From Geothrix sp. (lineage in GTDB: Bacteria > Acidobacteriota > Holophagae > Holophagales > Holophagaceae), in the NCBI GenBank assembly GCA_019449415.1, contig JAGRPP010000023.1:202937-266936 (forward strand): 64,000 bases of DNA, given 5' to 3'. A program made the position numbers and the translations under genes. Each line of letters starts with the position of its first letter. The first letter of the stretch is position 1. Positions 38,281 through 46,882 of the stretch are shown piece by piece. The notes below the pieces were generated by a model that was not told the DNA's origin, made no database searches, and was given only the letters and a program-made list of their open reading frames with translations.

Positions 38281-41200
38281 ATGTCCCGATTCCGTTCCCT
38301 TGCGCCCTTGGCCTTCATCCTGGTGGCCGCGCCGGTCCTGGCCGCACCCGCCGCCAAGCCGGCGGCCAAGCCGGAGGCCGCGGCCTCCAAGGACTCGCCC
38401 CTGGCGGCGCTGCCCTTTCGGAACATCGGCCCCGCCGTCACTTCGGGCCGGGTGGGCGACATCGCCATCGATGCCCGGAAACCGGACACCTGGTATGTGG
38501 CGGCGGCCTCCGGCGGCGTGTGGAAGACCCTTAATGGGGGCACCACCTGGTCGCCCATCTTCGACAAGGAAGGCTCCTTCTCCATCGGCTGCATCACGAT
38601 CGACCCCCGCGATCCCCTCACGGTCTGGGTGGGCACGGGCGAGAACAACTCGCAGCGCTCCGTGGCCTACGGCGATGGTGTGTACCGCAGTCTCGACGGC
38701 GGGAAGACCTGGGAGAACATGGGGCTGAAGACCAGCGAGCACATCGCGAAGATCCTCGTGGATCCCCGGGACAGCCGGGTGGTGTTCGTGGCCTCCCAGG
38801 GCCCGCTGTGGAAGGAAGGCGGGGAGCGCGGGCTCTACAAGTCCACGGATGCAGGGAAGACCTGGAAGGCCGTGCTCACCGTGGACGCCCACACCGGCGT
38901 GACGGATGTGCTGATGGATCCCCGGAACCCGGATGTGATGTACGCGGCCTCGTACCAGCGGCGCCGCCATGTGTGGGGCATGGTGGATGGCGGTCCCGGC
39001 GCGGGCATCCACAAGAGCCTGGACGGCGGACAGACCTGGACCCGTCTGAAGGAGGGCCTGCCCAAGGAGGACATGGGGCGCATCGGTCTGGCCATCCCCG
39101 AGGGCGAGCCGGACACGGTCTACGCCACCATCGAAGCCGCCAACAAGGCGGGGGGCTTCTTCCGCAGCATCGACGGAGGGCGGAACTGGGAGCGCCGCAA
39201 CGAGATGGTGTCGGGGAGCGCCCAGTACTACCAGGAGCTCTTCTGCGATCCCAAGGATCCGAAGCGCGTCTACTCCCTGGACACCTGGATGCAGGTGACC
39301 GAAGACGGCGGCAAGACCTGGCGGCGCGTGGGCGAGACCCACAAGCATGTCGACAATCACGCGCTCTGGATCGATCCCGCGAACACGGACCACCTGATCT
39401 CCGGCTGCGACGGCGGCGTCTACGAGAGCCGCGACCGTGGCGCCACCTGGGAGTTCAAGGCCAACCTGCCGATCATCCAGTACTACCGCGTGGCCGTGGA
39501 CAATGCCCGGCCCTTCTACACCATCTACGGCGGCACCCAGGACAACTACTCCATGGGCGGCCCCAGCCGCACCCGCAATCTCCACGGAGCCACGAACCAC
39601 GACTGGTTCGTGACACAGGGGGGCGATGGCTTCTACAGCCAGGCGGATCCCGAAGATCCCGACACGGTGTATTCGGAAAGCCAGTACGGCGGCCTGGCCC
39701 GCTTCGACCGCCGCACGGGCGAGCGCGTGGAGCTTCAGCCCCAGCCGGCGCCCGGCGAGGAACCCTACCGCTGGAACTGGGATGCGCCGCTGCTGCTGAG
39801 CCCGCACAACTCGAAGCGCCTCTACTTCGCCGCACAGAAACTCTTCCGCAGCGACGATCGCGGAAACAACTGGACGGCCGTGAGCCCCGATCTCACCCGG
39901 AAGATCGACCGCAGCCGCCTGAAGATCATGGACAAGGTGCAGAGCGTGGATGCCGTGGCCCGCAACGCCTCCACCAGCTTCTTCGGCAACATCGTGGCCT
40001 TCACCGAGAGCCCCAAGGTGGAAGGGCTGCTCTATGCCGGCACCGACGATGGCCTCATCCAGATCAGCGAGGATGGCGGCAAGGTCTGGCGGAAAACCGA
40101 GCGCTTCCCCGGTGTGCCCGACCTCACCTATGTGGCCTGCCTCAGCGCGAGCCCGCACCAGGCCGGCACGGTGTACGCCGCCTTCAACAACCACAAGACC
40201 GGCGACTTCAAGCCCTACCTGATGCGCTCGCGGGACCGCGGCCGCAGCTGGGAAGCCCTTGCCGGAGGCCTGCCCGAGCGCGGCAGCGTCTACACCGTGC
40301 GGGAGGATCCGGCCCGTGAAGGCCTTCTCTACTGCGGCACGGAGTTCGGCCTGTTCTTCAGCCTCGATGCCGGCAAGTCCTGGTCGAAGTTCACGGACCT
40401 GCCCACCATCGCTGTGAAGGACCTGGCCATCCAGGCCCGGGAGGGCGATCTGGTCGTGGCCACCTTCGGGCGGGGGTTCTATGTCCTGGACGACCTGACG
40501 GCCCTGCGCGAAGCCCGCGCCGAGCATCTGGAGCAGGAGGCCCACCTGTTTGGCCTCCGGCCCGCCCTCGCCTATGTGCCCGCCGTGCCCTTCGGCGGGC
40601 CCGGGAAGTCCTTCCAGGGCGAGGCGCTCTTCCTGGCGCCCAACCCGCCGTTCGGTGCGGTGTTCACCTACCATGTGAAGGCGGAGCCGAAGACCCTGAA
40701 GAAGCAGCGCCAGGCTCAGGAAAAGGACGCCGTGAAGGCCGGGCAGGATCCCGCGACTCCCTCCTGGGACGCGCTGCGCGCAGAGGACCGCGAGCTCGCG
40801 CCCACGGCGGTGCTGACCATCGCCGCCGCGGACGGACAGGTGGTGCGCCGCATCACGGGGAAATCCGAGAAGGGCCTGCACCGTGTGGCGTGGGATCTGC
40901 GCTTCCCGAATCCCGCGCCGATCCGCCTGAAGGTTCCGGGTGAGCGCGATCCATGGGACTACGGCGCCCACGGGGCTCTGGCGGCGCCGGGCCGCTACCA
41001 GGCCACCCTGGCCTTCCAGGTGGACGGAGTGCTGAAGCCCGTGGCGGGCCCCGTGGCCTTCGAGGTGAAGCCCCTGGATGCCGACCGGCTGTCGCCCGCC
41101 CAGTGGGTGGAGTTCAGCTCGTTCTGCGCACGCATGGGCGAGGCCCAGCGCGCGGCCATGGCCGCCTCGGAGCGCCTGACCGAGGCCCAGAACCGGCTCG

Positions 41201-41562
41201 ACCATGTGCGGAAGGCCCTCCTTGAATCGCCAGCGGCGGATCCGGCCCTGCTGGCCCGAGCTCGTACGCTCCACGGTGAGCTGAAGGACCTGCGCAGCCT
41301 GCTGAGCGGCGATGCCACCGTGGCCTCCCGTCAGGAGCCCACGGCCCCAGGTGTTCTGGGGCGCGTCGGCGAGGTCACGGGCAGCGTCTGGGCCACCACC
41401 CAGCTGCCCACGGGCACCCAGCGCCAGAACCTGGCCTGGGCCGAGGAGGGGCTCAAGGCCTTCCAGGGCCGGTTCGACGCCGCTTCGGGGCTGCTGAAGA
41501 CTCTGGAGGACGCTCTGGAGACCGCCAAGGCCCCCTATACCCCCGGGCGCACCTCCCGCTAG
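38281..41562 (+). CDS. Large secreted BNR/VPS10-like beta-propeller protein
   Basis: A 1093-residue protein with a signal peptide (about 1-21) and an Ala/Lys/Pro linker, then many BNR/Asp-box repeats of the form S-x-D-x-G-x-T-W (for example [43 protein letters not shown]). These build sortilin- or sialidase-like beta-propellers. The last 400 residues contain an Ig-like segment and a helical region. Such proteins are common in Acidobacteriota and Bacteroidota; some act as glycosidases but most have no known substrate. AGGAGG precedes the ATG. It interrupts the usual lpt-rpoN gene order. Confidence 0.88.
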   Translation: MSRFRSLAPLAFILVAAPVLAAPAAKPAAKPEAAASKDSPLAALPFRNIGPAVTSGRVGDIAIDARKPDTWYVAAASGGVWKTLNGGTTWSPIFDKEGSFSIGCITIDPRDPLTVWVGTGENNSQRSVAYGDGVYRSLDGGKTWENMGLKTSEHIAKILVDPRDSRVVFVASQGPLWKEGGERGLYKSTDAGKTWKAVLTVDAHTGVTDVLMDPRNPDVMYAASYQRRRHVWGMVDGGPGAGIHKSLDGGQTWTRLKEGLPKEDMGRIGLAIPEGEPDTVYATIEAANKAGGFFRSIDGGRNWERRNEMVSGSAQYYQELFCDPKDPKRVYSLDTWMQVTEDGGKTWRRVGETHKHVDNHALWIDPANTDHLISGCDGGVYESRDRGATWEFKANLPIIQYYRVAVDNARPFYTIYGGTQDNYSMGGPSRTRNLHGATNHDWFVTQGGDGFYSQADPEDPDTVYSESQYGGLARFDRRTGERVELQPQPAPGEEPYRWNWDAPLLLSPHNSKRLYFAAQKLFRSDDRGNNWTAVSPDLTRKIDRSRLKIMDKVQSVDAVARNASTSFFGNIVAFTESPKVEGLLYAGTDDGLIQISEDGGKVWRKTERFPGVPDLTYVACLSASPHQAGTVYAAFNNHKTGDFKPYLMRSRDRGRSWEALAGGLPERGSVYTVREDPAREGLLYCGTEFGLFFSLDAGKSWSKFTDLPTIAVKDLAIQAREGDLVVATFGRGFYVLDDLTALREARAEHLEQEAHLFGLRPALAYVPAVPFGGPGKSFQGEALFLAPNPPFGAVFTYHVKAEPKTLKKQRQAQEKDAVKAGQDPATPSWDALRAEDRELAPTAVLTIAAADGQVVRRITGKSEKGLHRVAWDLRFPNPAPIRLKVPGERDPWDYGAHGALAAPGRYQATLAFQVDGVLKPVAGPVAFEVKPLDADRLSPAQWVEFSSFCARMGEAQRAAMAASERLTEAQNRLDHVRKALLESPAADPALLARARTLHGELKDLRSLLSGDATVASRQEPTAPGVLGRVGEVTGSVWATTQLPTGTQRQNLAWAEEGLKAFQGRFDAASGLLKTLEDALETAKAPYTPGRTSR

Positions 41563-41571
41563 GACTTTTAT

Positions 41572-41595
41572 CCGCGCGCCGGCCACGGCGCGCGG
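41572..41595. terminator. GC-rich hairpin after the BNR-repeat gene
   Basis: A perfect 10-bp stem (41572-41581 with 41586-41595) with loop GCCA, 10 nt after the stop codon. There is no T tract, so it may attenuate rather than fully terminate transcription into lptB. Confidence 0.55.
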
Positions 41596-41635
41596 CCTCG
41601 GCGCGATCGGGCAGCCAGTATGTTCTGATAGAGCC

Positions 41636-42373
41636 ATGACCGAGCAGACTCCCTGCCTTGAGGCCGTGAACCTCCAGAAACGCTATGGCGACCGCACCGT
41701 GGTGCGGGATGTGAGTCTCTGCGTGGGCACGGGTGAAGTGGTGGGGCTCCTGGGACCCAACGGGGCCGGCAAGACCACGACCTTCTACATGGTGGTGGGC
41801 GTGGAGGCCCCGGACCGGGGCAGCATCCGCTGGCTGGGGCAGGATGTCACGGCCCTGCCCATGCATCGGCGGGCGCGACTGGGCATCGGCTACCTGGCCC
41901 AGGAGTCCAGCGTGTTCCGGGGTTTGACGGTGTGGGAGAATCTCATGGCACTGGCGGAATTGCAGCCGGTCCCGAAGGCGGAGCAGAAGGACCGCTGTGA
42001 GCGGCTTCTGGCCGACTTCCATCTGGACAGGGTGCGCGACACGCTGGGCATGAGCCTGTCGGGCGGCGAGCGACGACGCTGCGAACTGGCGCGGGCCCTG
42101 GTGACCGAGCCCCGCATCATGCTGTTGGACGAGCCCTTCGCCGGCGTGGATCCCAAGTCCGTACTGGAGATTCAGGGCCTCATCGCCGACCTCAAGGCGC
42201 GAGGCATCGGCGTGCTCATCACCGACCACAATGTCCGCGAGACCTTGCAGATCGCCGACCGCGCCTATATCTTGGCGGACGGGATGATCATGAAACACGG
42301 CTTGCCCAGTGAGATCGCAGAGGATCCGGACATTCGCCGGGTCTACTTGGGCGACCGGTTCAGGCTGGACTGA
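41636..42373 (+). CDS. lptB: LPS export ABC transporter ATPase LptB
   Basis: A 245-residue ATPase that drives extraction of LPS from the inner membrane. Walker [10 protein letters not shown] is at about 40-48, signature [15 protein letters not shown] near 139, and Walker [13 protein letters not shown] follows. LptB-specific features are [24 protein letters not shown] and the terminal [19 protein letters not shown]. Its stop codon overlaps the rpoN start by 1 nt. Its partners LptF/LptG are not in the window. Confidence 0.96.
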   Translation: MTEQTPCLEAVNLQKRYGDRTVVRDVSLCVGTGEVVGLLGPNGAGKTTTFYMVVGVEAPDRGSIRWLGQDVTALPMHRRARLGIGYLAQESSVFRGLTVWENLMALAELQPVPKAEQKDRCERLLADFHLDRVRDTLGMSLSGGERRRCELARALVTEPRIMLLDEPFAGVDPKSVLEIQGLIADLKARGIGVLITDHNVRETLQIADRAYILADGMIMKHGLPSEIAEDPDIRRVYLGDRFRLD

Positions 42374-43941
42374 TGGCTGCCGGTCCCTTCCTCTCCCAGC
42401 GCCTGGCCCAGAGCCAGACCCTCGCGCTCACGCCGGCCATGCAGCTGAAGCTCAAGCTGTGGCAGATGAACCTGCAGGAACTGTCGCAAACCATCGAGCG
42501 GGAACTTGAGGACAACCCCCTGCTGGAGCTGGCCGAGGACAGCGACGAGGTGCCGACCCTCGAGGCCATCGAGGAGGGACGCGATTCGGATGTGACGGAA
42601 GCCTCGGGCGATCAGGCCTCCGATGGCGTCGAGCTGCCCGAGGGGGTGGACACCGTCGATCTGGGACCGATGCTGGACGCGGCGGGTGAAATGAATCCCG
42701 AAAACGATCTGGAGCGGTTCACGGAAGAGGGCGTGGCCCAGGTCCAGGAAACCGAACTGGGCGCGGAAAACAGCTGGGACCAGGATCTCCCCCGCACCAG
42801 CAACCTGCCGGAAGAGGACCGCCTCTCCTGGGAGGACCGGCTCAGCGCCTTTGAATCGCTGCAGGATCACCTGGTGGGCCAGCTCTACGAGACGCTGGAG
42901 CACGAGGACCCCCGGGCGCCCCTGGTGGAGCGGCTCATCGACCGGATGGATCCCAAGGGCTTCATCCGTCTGGATCCCGACCAGCCTTCCGTGGAGGTCA
43001 GCCCTGCAGCGCTGGCGGCGGATTTCGGCGTCACTGAGGAAGAGCTTCGCGCGGCGCTGGATGTGCTCCAGGAGTTCGATCCCTCCGGCGTGGGCTGCTT
43101 CACGGTGCAGGAGAGCCTGCTGCTCCAGCTGCGCCACGCGGGCGCGGAACCCGACGATCTGGCCGTCCGCATCATCCAGGATCATTCGGAGCAGCTGTCC
43201 CAGCGCGACAGCGGCAAGCTCCGCAAGGCCCTGGGCTGTACGGATGAAGAACTCTGCCTGGCCATGGAACAGCTCAAGCACCTCAACCCCTCGCCGGGCC
43301 GGGCCTTCGACCCCGAGGGTGAGCGCGTGGTGAAGCCGGATGTGGTGGTGCTCCGGGGCGACGATGGCAACTGGAAGGTCTACCTCAACGACGAGGGCCT
43401 GCCCCGCCTACGCGTGAACGGCGAATACCAGCGCTTCATGGCCTCCAGCGAAGCCAAGTGCGACAAGGATTTCATCCGCGAACGCTTCCGCAGCGCCCGG
43501 GATTTCATCCGCGGCGTGGAGGACCGCAACCGCACCGTGCTCCGCGTGTCGGCCCAGATCGTGGAACTGCAGAAGGAATTCATCGAGCACGGCATCGAGC
43601 GCCTTCGGCCCATGGTGCTGCGCGATGTGGCCGAGGCGACGGGCTTCCACGAGAGCACCATCAGCCGCGTGGTGAAGGCCAAGACCATCCACACCCCGCA
43701 GGGCCTCTACGACCTGAACTACTTCTTCTCGGCCCGGCCCAAGGAATCCGACATCTCCGCCACTGTGGTGAAACACAGGATCAAGGCTTTCGTGCAGGCC
43801 GAGGATCCCGCCAAGCCGCTCTCCGACGAGGCCATCGCCGGGTTGCTGGAACGGGATGGCATCAAGGTGGCGCGCCGCACGGTGAACAAGTACCGGGAGG
43901 AACTGAAGATTCCACCAGCTTCCCAGCGCCGGCGCCGATAA
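42373..43941 (+). CDS. rpoN: RNA polymerase sigma-54 factor
   Basis: A 522-residue sigma-54 factor. The N-terminal activator-contact region begins LSQRLAQSQTLALTPAMQLKLKLWQMNLQEL in the usual Gln/Leu-rich style. An acidic linker, the core-binding domain, the HTH (LRDVAEATGFHESTISRVVKAK) and the RpoN box ARRTVNKYRE at about 500-509 follow. It recognises -24/-12 promoters and depends on AAA+ activators, none of which is encoded here. It is translationally coupled to lptB and followed by hpf, the classic order. Confidence 0.97.
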   Translation: MAAGPFLSQRLAQSQTLALTPAMQLKLKLWQMNLQELSQTIERELEDNPLLELAEDSDEVPTLEAIEEGRDSDVTEASGDQASDGVELPEGVDTVDLGPMLDAAGEMNPENDLERFTEEGVAQVQETELGAENSWDQDLPRTSNLPEEDRLSWEDRLSAFESLQDHLVGQLYETLEHEDPRAPLVERLIDRMDPKGFIRLDPDQPSVEVSPAALAADFGVTEEELRAALDVLQEFDPSGVGCFTVQESLLLQLRHAGAEPDDLAVRIIQDHSEQLSQRDSGKLRKALGCTDEELCLAMEQLKHLNPSPGRAFDPEGERVVKPDVVVLRGDDGNWKVYLNDEGLPRLRVNGEYQRFMASSEAKCDKDFIRERFRSARDFIRGVEDRNRTVLRVSAQIVELQKEFIEHGIERLRPMVLRDVAEATGFHESTISRVVKAKTIHTPQGLYDLNYFFSARPKESDISATVVKHRIKAFVQAEDPAKPLSDEAIAGLLERDGIKVARRTVNKYREELKIPPASQRRRR

Positions 43942-43993
43942 TAGGGCCGGATCCACGATCCACGGGCCACCCGGCCCTTTTCAGGAGTGTCCC

Positions 43994-44317
43994 ATGAAGG
44001 TCAACTACACCGGCCGCCACATGGAGCTCACCGAGCCCCTGAAGCAGTTCACGAAGGAGCGGCTGGACAAGATGGCCACCTACCTGGACGACATCATCGA
44101 TGTCCATGTGATCCTGAGCGTGGAGAAGCACCGCCACGCGGCCGAGGTCACCCTGAAGACCCGCGCCAGCGCCTTCGTGGCCTCCGCCACCACGGACGAC
44201 ATGTACGCCAGCATCACCCAGGCCATCGACAAGCTGGATGTGCAGGCTCGCAAACTCCAGGGCAAGCGCAACACCCGCCCCCACGAAAGTGCCAAGGCTG
44301 GCGCCGTCGAAGAGTAG
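43994..44317 (+). CDS. hpf: Ribosome hibernation promoting factor, short form
   Basis: A 107-residue protein of the HPF/YfiA family that binds the small ribosomal subunit and silences ribosomes in stationary phase. It begins KVNYTGRHMELTEPLKQFTKERLDK and continues with VHVILSVEKHRHAAEVTLK and the DDMYASITQAIDKLDVQ helix, the standard fold. The C-terminal extension of long HPF is absent. AGGAG precedes the ATG. It follows rpoN as usual, and a hairpin closes the unit. Confidence 0.95.
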   Translation: MKVNYTGRHMELTEPLKQFTKERLDKMATYLDDIIDVHVILSVEKHRHAAEVTLKTRASAFVASATTDDMYASITQAIDKLDVQARKLQGKRNTRPHESAKAGAVEE

Positions 44318-44336
44318 GCGTCCCTGCCTTTTCCGA

Positions 44337-44366
44337 CCAAAGGCGGCCCGGCGGGGCCGCCTTTGG
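44337..44366. terminator. Hairpin after hpf
   Basis: A perfect 13-bp stem (44337-44349 with 44354-44366) with loop GGCG, 19 nt after the hpf stop codon. No long T tract follows, though the 3' arm contains TTT. Confidence 0.75.
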
Positions 44367-44391
44367 TATCCTTGAAGATCCGGAGTCTGCC

Positions 44392-44556
44392 ATGCCCGAT
44401 CCCACTCACCTCTACGCCCCCAAGACCACCACCGAGCCCACCCAGATCTGCGAGAAGTGCCGGAATCCCTACACGCTGGAGCACTTCCAGCACGGGGTCG
44501 AGGGCCAGGACTGCGTCTGCCGCCGCTGCCTCCAGGTGATGGGGTACAAGGTCTAG
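44392..44556 (+). CDS. Small zinc-ribbon-like protein, unknown
   Basis: A 54-residue protein with C20-x2-C23 and C41-x-C43-x2-C46, enough for one zinc site of ribbon type. GGAG lies 7 nt before the ATG. It ends 2 nt before mqnC starts, so it may be co-translated with it. No family was recognised. Whether it acts in menaquinone synthesis is unknown. Confidence 0.7.
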   Translation: MPDPTHLYAPKTTTEPTQICEKCRNPYTLEHFQHGVEGQDCVCRRCLQVMGYKV

Positions 44557-44558
44557 AC

Positions 44559-45668
44559 ATGCTCAAGAGCGTCGCCTCGCCCGAAGCCATCCTGGAGGGC
44601 GTGCTCCAGGGGCGCCGGATCTCCGCCGCCGAAGCCCTGGTGCTTCTCGAACAGGCCGAGCTGCCCGACCTTGCCGTCGCCGCCACCGCAGTCCGGGACC
44701 GCCATGCCGATCCCCGGCGCGTCAGCTATGTCATTGATCGCAATGTCAACTACACCGATGTCTGCAATGTCTACTGCACCTTTTGCGCCTTCTACCACAA
44801 GCCCGGCGACAGCCGCGGCTATGTGCTGACGAAGGAGCAGCTGAAGCAGAAGGCCGAGGAGACCCAGGCCATCGGCGGCACGGGCTTCCTGCTGCAAGGC
44901 GGCGTGAACCCGGACCTGCCCTGGGACTACTACCTGGACCTGGTGCGCTACCTTCACCACGATCTGGGCATCTGGGTCCACGGCTTCTCGCCGGTGGAGA
45001 TCCAGATGATGGCCAAGCTCAGCGGCCAGACGCTGGGCAAGACCATTGCGGATCTGCGCGAGGCGGGCCTAGGCTCCATCCCTGGCGGCGGCGCGGAGAT
45101 CCTGGTGGACCGCATTCGGAAGAAGATCGCGCCGCTGAAGGGCGGCCGGGACAAGTGGCTCGAGGTGATGGAGGCCGCCCACGAGGAGGGCGTGAAGACC
45201 ACCGGCACCATGATGTTCGGCATCACCGAGACCCTGGCCGAGCGCATCGAGCACCTGGAAGCCCTGCGCGACCAGCAGGACCGCGCGCTGGCCCGGAACA
45301 ATGGCGGTGGCTACACGGCCTTCGCCGCCTGGCCCTTCCAGAGCGGCCACACGCCCTGGGAAGGCAAGGTGCCCAAGCCCACGGATGTGGAGTACCTCCG
45401 CACCATCGCCGTGGCCCGCATCTTCCTCGACAACTTCGCGCACATCCAGAGCAGCTGGGTCACCATGGGCCGCAAGACCGGCCAGCTGGCCCTGCACTAC
45501 GGCTGCGACGACATGGGCAGCCTCATGCTCGAGGAGAATGTCGTCAGCGCCGCGGGCACTTGCTACAGCGTGAACAAGGACGAGATGACTCGCATGATCC
45601 GCTCCGCCGGCTACGAGCCCTGGCAGCGGGACAACATCTACGGCGAGGTTCCCGCCCAGGTCGGGTAG
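44559..45668 (+). CDS. mqnC: Cyclic dehypoxanthinyl futalosine synthase (radical SAM)
   Basis: A 369-residue radical SAM enzyme that cyclises dehypoxanthine futalosine in the futalosine route to menaquinone. The cluster ligands are C69, C73 and C76 in CNVYCTFC, followed by AFYHKPGD, the MqnC form. LLQGGVNPDLPWDYY and SIPGGGAEIL are also MqnC-like and help to separate it from MqnE. The first ATG two nt after the preceding stop codon is used. Its presence says that the organism makes menaquinone, in keeping with the CbcL-like menaquinol oxidase. Confidence 0.94.
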   Translation: MLKSVASPEAILEGVLQGRRISAAEALVLLEQAELPDLAVAATAVRDRHADPRRVSYVIDRNVNYTDVCNVYCTFCAFYHKPGDSRGYVLTKEQLKQKAEETQAIGGTGFLLQGGVNPDLPWDYYLDLVRYLHHDLGIWVHGFSPVEIQMMAKLSGQTLGKTIADLREAGLGSIPGGGAEILVDRIRKKIAPLKGGRDKWLEVMEAAHEEGVKTTGTMMFGITETLAERIEHLEALRDQQDRALARNNGGGYTAFAAWPFQSGHTPWEGKVPKPTDVEYLRTIAVARIFLDNFAHIQSSWVTMGRKTGQLALHYGCDDMGSLMLEENVVSAAGTCYSVNKDEMTRMIRSAGYEPWQRDNIYGEVPAQVG

Positions 45669-45697
45669 CCCGGTCCACCATTCAGCAGGGAGGTCCG

Positions 45698-46111
45698 ATG
45701 CGGTTCCTGTACCTCTCCCTGCTTCTGTTGATGGGCCTCGGCTGCCGTGCGCCTGAATCCACGACACCACCCCAGGCCCGGCTCATCGTGCGCTTCCTGG
45801 ACCGGGACGCGGTGCTGGACCTGGGCGCCGCACCCGCTGAAGGTCCCTGGCGCCTGATGAACGCCGGTCAGTGGGAGCCCCTGGAGGTCCGCTGGAAACT
45901 GGGCGCTCCGCGCCTGGGCGCCGCCGTGGTGGGCCGCACGGCCCCGGACTGGGTGCTGCTGGAGGATCCCGCCCAGGACACCCACCGCGTCGTCGTGCGC
46001 GGCCCCGGTCCCGAAGAACTCGCCCGCCGCAACGAGCGCATGGATCCCGGTGACCGCGACGCCCTGGCCGTGCTGGGCGTCCTGTGGGTGCTGGGATGGA
46101 CGCGGTGGTGA
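45698..46111 (+). CDS. Putative lipoprotein
   Basis: A 137-residue protein with a lipoprotein signal: hydrophobic LYLSLLLLMG followed by LGC, with the lipidated cysteine at about residue 16. The mature part is short, beta-rich and Pro/Gly-containing, and a hydrophobic C-terminal segment (ALAVLGVLWVLGW) might touch the membrane. GGAGG lies 5 nt before the ATG. No family was recognised. It ends just before the first family C repeat. Confidence 0.72.
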   Translation: MRFLYLSLLLLMGLGCRAPESTTPPQARLIVRFLDRDAVLDLGAAPAEGPWRLMNAGQWEPLEVRWKLGAPRLGAAVVGRTAPDWVLLEDPAQDTHRVVVRGPGPEELARRNERMDPGDRDALAVLGVLWVLGWTRW

Positions 46112-46136
46112 GAGGGCGCCAGGAAACTGATTTCTA

Positions 46137-46209
46137 GCCAGGATGAAGGGGATCAAGGGGATTTCAAGAAGCTGCTCTTGTCATCCCCTCCATCCCCTTC
46201 ATCCTGGCT
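46137..46209. repeat. Family C inverted repeat, empty unit
   Basis: A plus-strand arm at 46137-46164 (GCCAGGATGAAGGGGATC and on) and a minus-strand arm at 46183-46209 that reads the same sequence in reverse complement. Only 18 nt lie between them. It is located between the lipoprotein gene and the XRE gene, just outside the restriction-modification genes. Confidence 0.88.
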
Positions 46210-46252
46210 AATGCTTTTCTGTTGAATCCTGGCTCGCCCGCAAAGAATTGGC

Positions 46253-46684
46253 TCAGCCCCGGATCAACCAGACAGGCTTGCCCTGGCGCACGGCCTCGCG
46301 CAGCAGGCGCTGGGCCTTGGTCAGGTCCATGGACTCGGCGGCCAAGCCGTTCAGCTCGATCCCAGTGATGGGGCTGCCCTGGCGCGGCGGGGGCAGGGTG
46401 ACGGACTTGGCGAAGGCTTTCGATTCCGCCACCCGCGGATCCAGCTGCGTGTCGAGGGGGCCGGAATCCAATTCGGCCCGCGTGGTGTGCAGCTTCTGCT
46501 CCAGCAGCGTCCAGGTGCGCTTTCCCGGCTCGCGCTTGCCCTGTTCCCAGAGGGAGATGGTCTGCTGCGTCACATTCAGGTAGTCCGCGAAGGCCCGCTG
46601 GCCCAGGCCCATCTGCTCGCGCATGGCCTTCAGGTTCTCGGGGAACCAGTGCCTGGCCTTGGGTCGGCCCTTGGCCGAGTTCAC
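46253..46684 (-). CDS. XRE-family regulator, probable controller of the type III R-M genes
   Basis: A 143-residue protein with an N-terminal helix-turn-helix (about residues 14-70): ENLKAMREQMGLGQRAFADYLNVTQQTISLWEQGKREPGKRT. A C-terminal part of unknown fold includes MDLTKAQRLLREAVRQGKPVWLIRG. The GTG at 46684 has GGAG 6 nt upstream; a TTG seven codons earlier would run through the palindromic operator and has no ribosome binding site. It is divergent from mod, and each gene has the same 15-bp palindrome 16-17 nt before its start codon. It probably binds there and represses or times both genes. Confidence 0.85.
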   Translation of the reverse strand: MNSAKGRPKARHWFPENLKAMREQMGLGQRAFADYLNVTQQTISLWEQGKREPGKRTWTLLEQKLHTTRAELDSGPLDTQLDPRVAESKAFAKSVTLPPPRQGSPITGIELNGLAAESMDLTKAQRLLREAVRQGKPVWLIRG

Positions 46685-46700
46685 GCGTGGCTCCAGACAA

Positions 46701-46715
46701 GACAACTAAGTTGTC
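46701..46715. promoter_or_regulatory. Operator-like palindrome O1 (before the XRE gene)
   Basis: GACAACTAAGTTGTC, a 7+1+7 perfect palindrome, lies 16 nt before the GTG start of the XRE gene. It is the exact reverse complement of the copy at 46851-46865. Confidence 0.75.
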
Positions 46716-46850
46716 GAAGGCCCTTGCCAGACCTTGCGCCCGGGCATCGAGGGCAACGGTCGAAGAGGCGTGACATGAGGTCCAGTCTCGGCCGCGGCCA
46801 GGCCGCCCTGGAAGACGGCCGATCAGAGCTAGTCGGGGCGCGGCATTTGG

Positions 46851-46865
46851 GACAACTTAGTTGTC
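46851..46865. promoter_or_regulatory. Operator-like palindrome O2 (before mod)
   Basis: GACAACTTAGTTGTC, identical to O1 read on the other strand, 17 nt before the ATG of mod. The near-equal distance to both start codons makes a regulatory role likely. Confidence 0.75.
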
Positions 46866-46882
46866 AGTCGTCGAAAGCCGCC

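Noticed and set aside
38269..41637. 1122-codon open frame antisense to the BNR-repeat gene
   Set aside because: Same GC-driven effect; no domain pattern, no ribosome binding site, and the plus strand carries regular Asp-box repeats.
46685..46705. TTG start for the XRE gene at 46705
   Set aside because: It overlaps the palindrome and lacks a ribosome binding site, while the GTG at 46684 has GGAG at good spacing.
46775..46882. Longer mod start at the ATG at 46775
   Set aside because: It would translate through the palindromic operator and adds 36 residues with no family similarity; no ribosome binding site.
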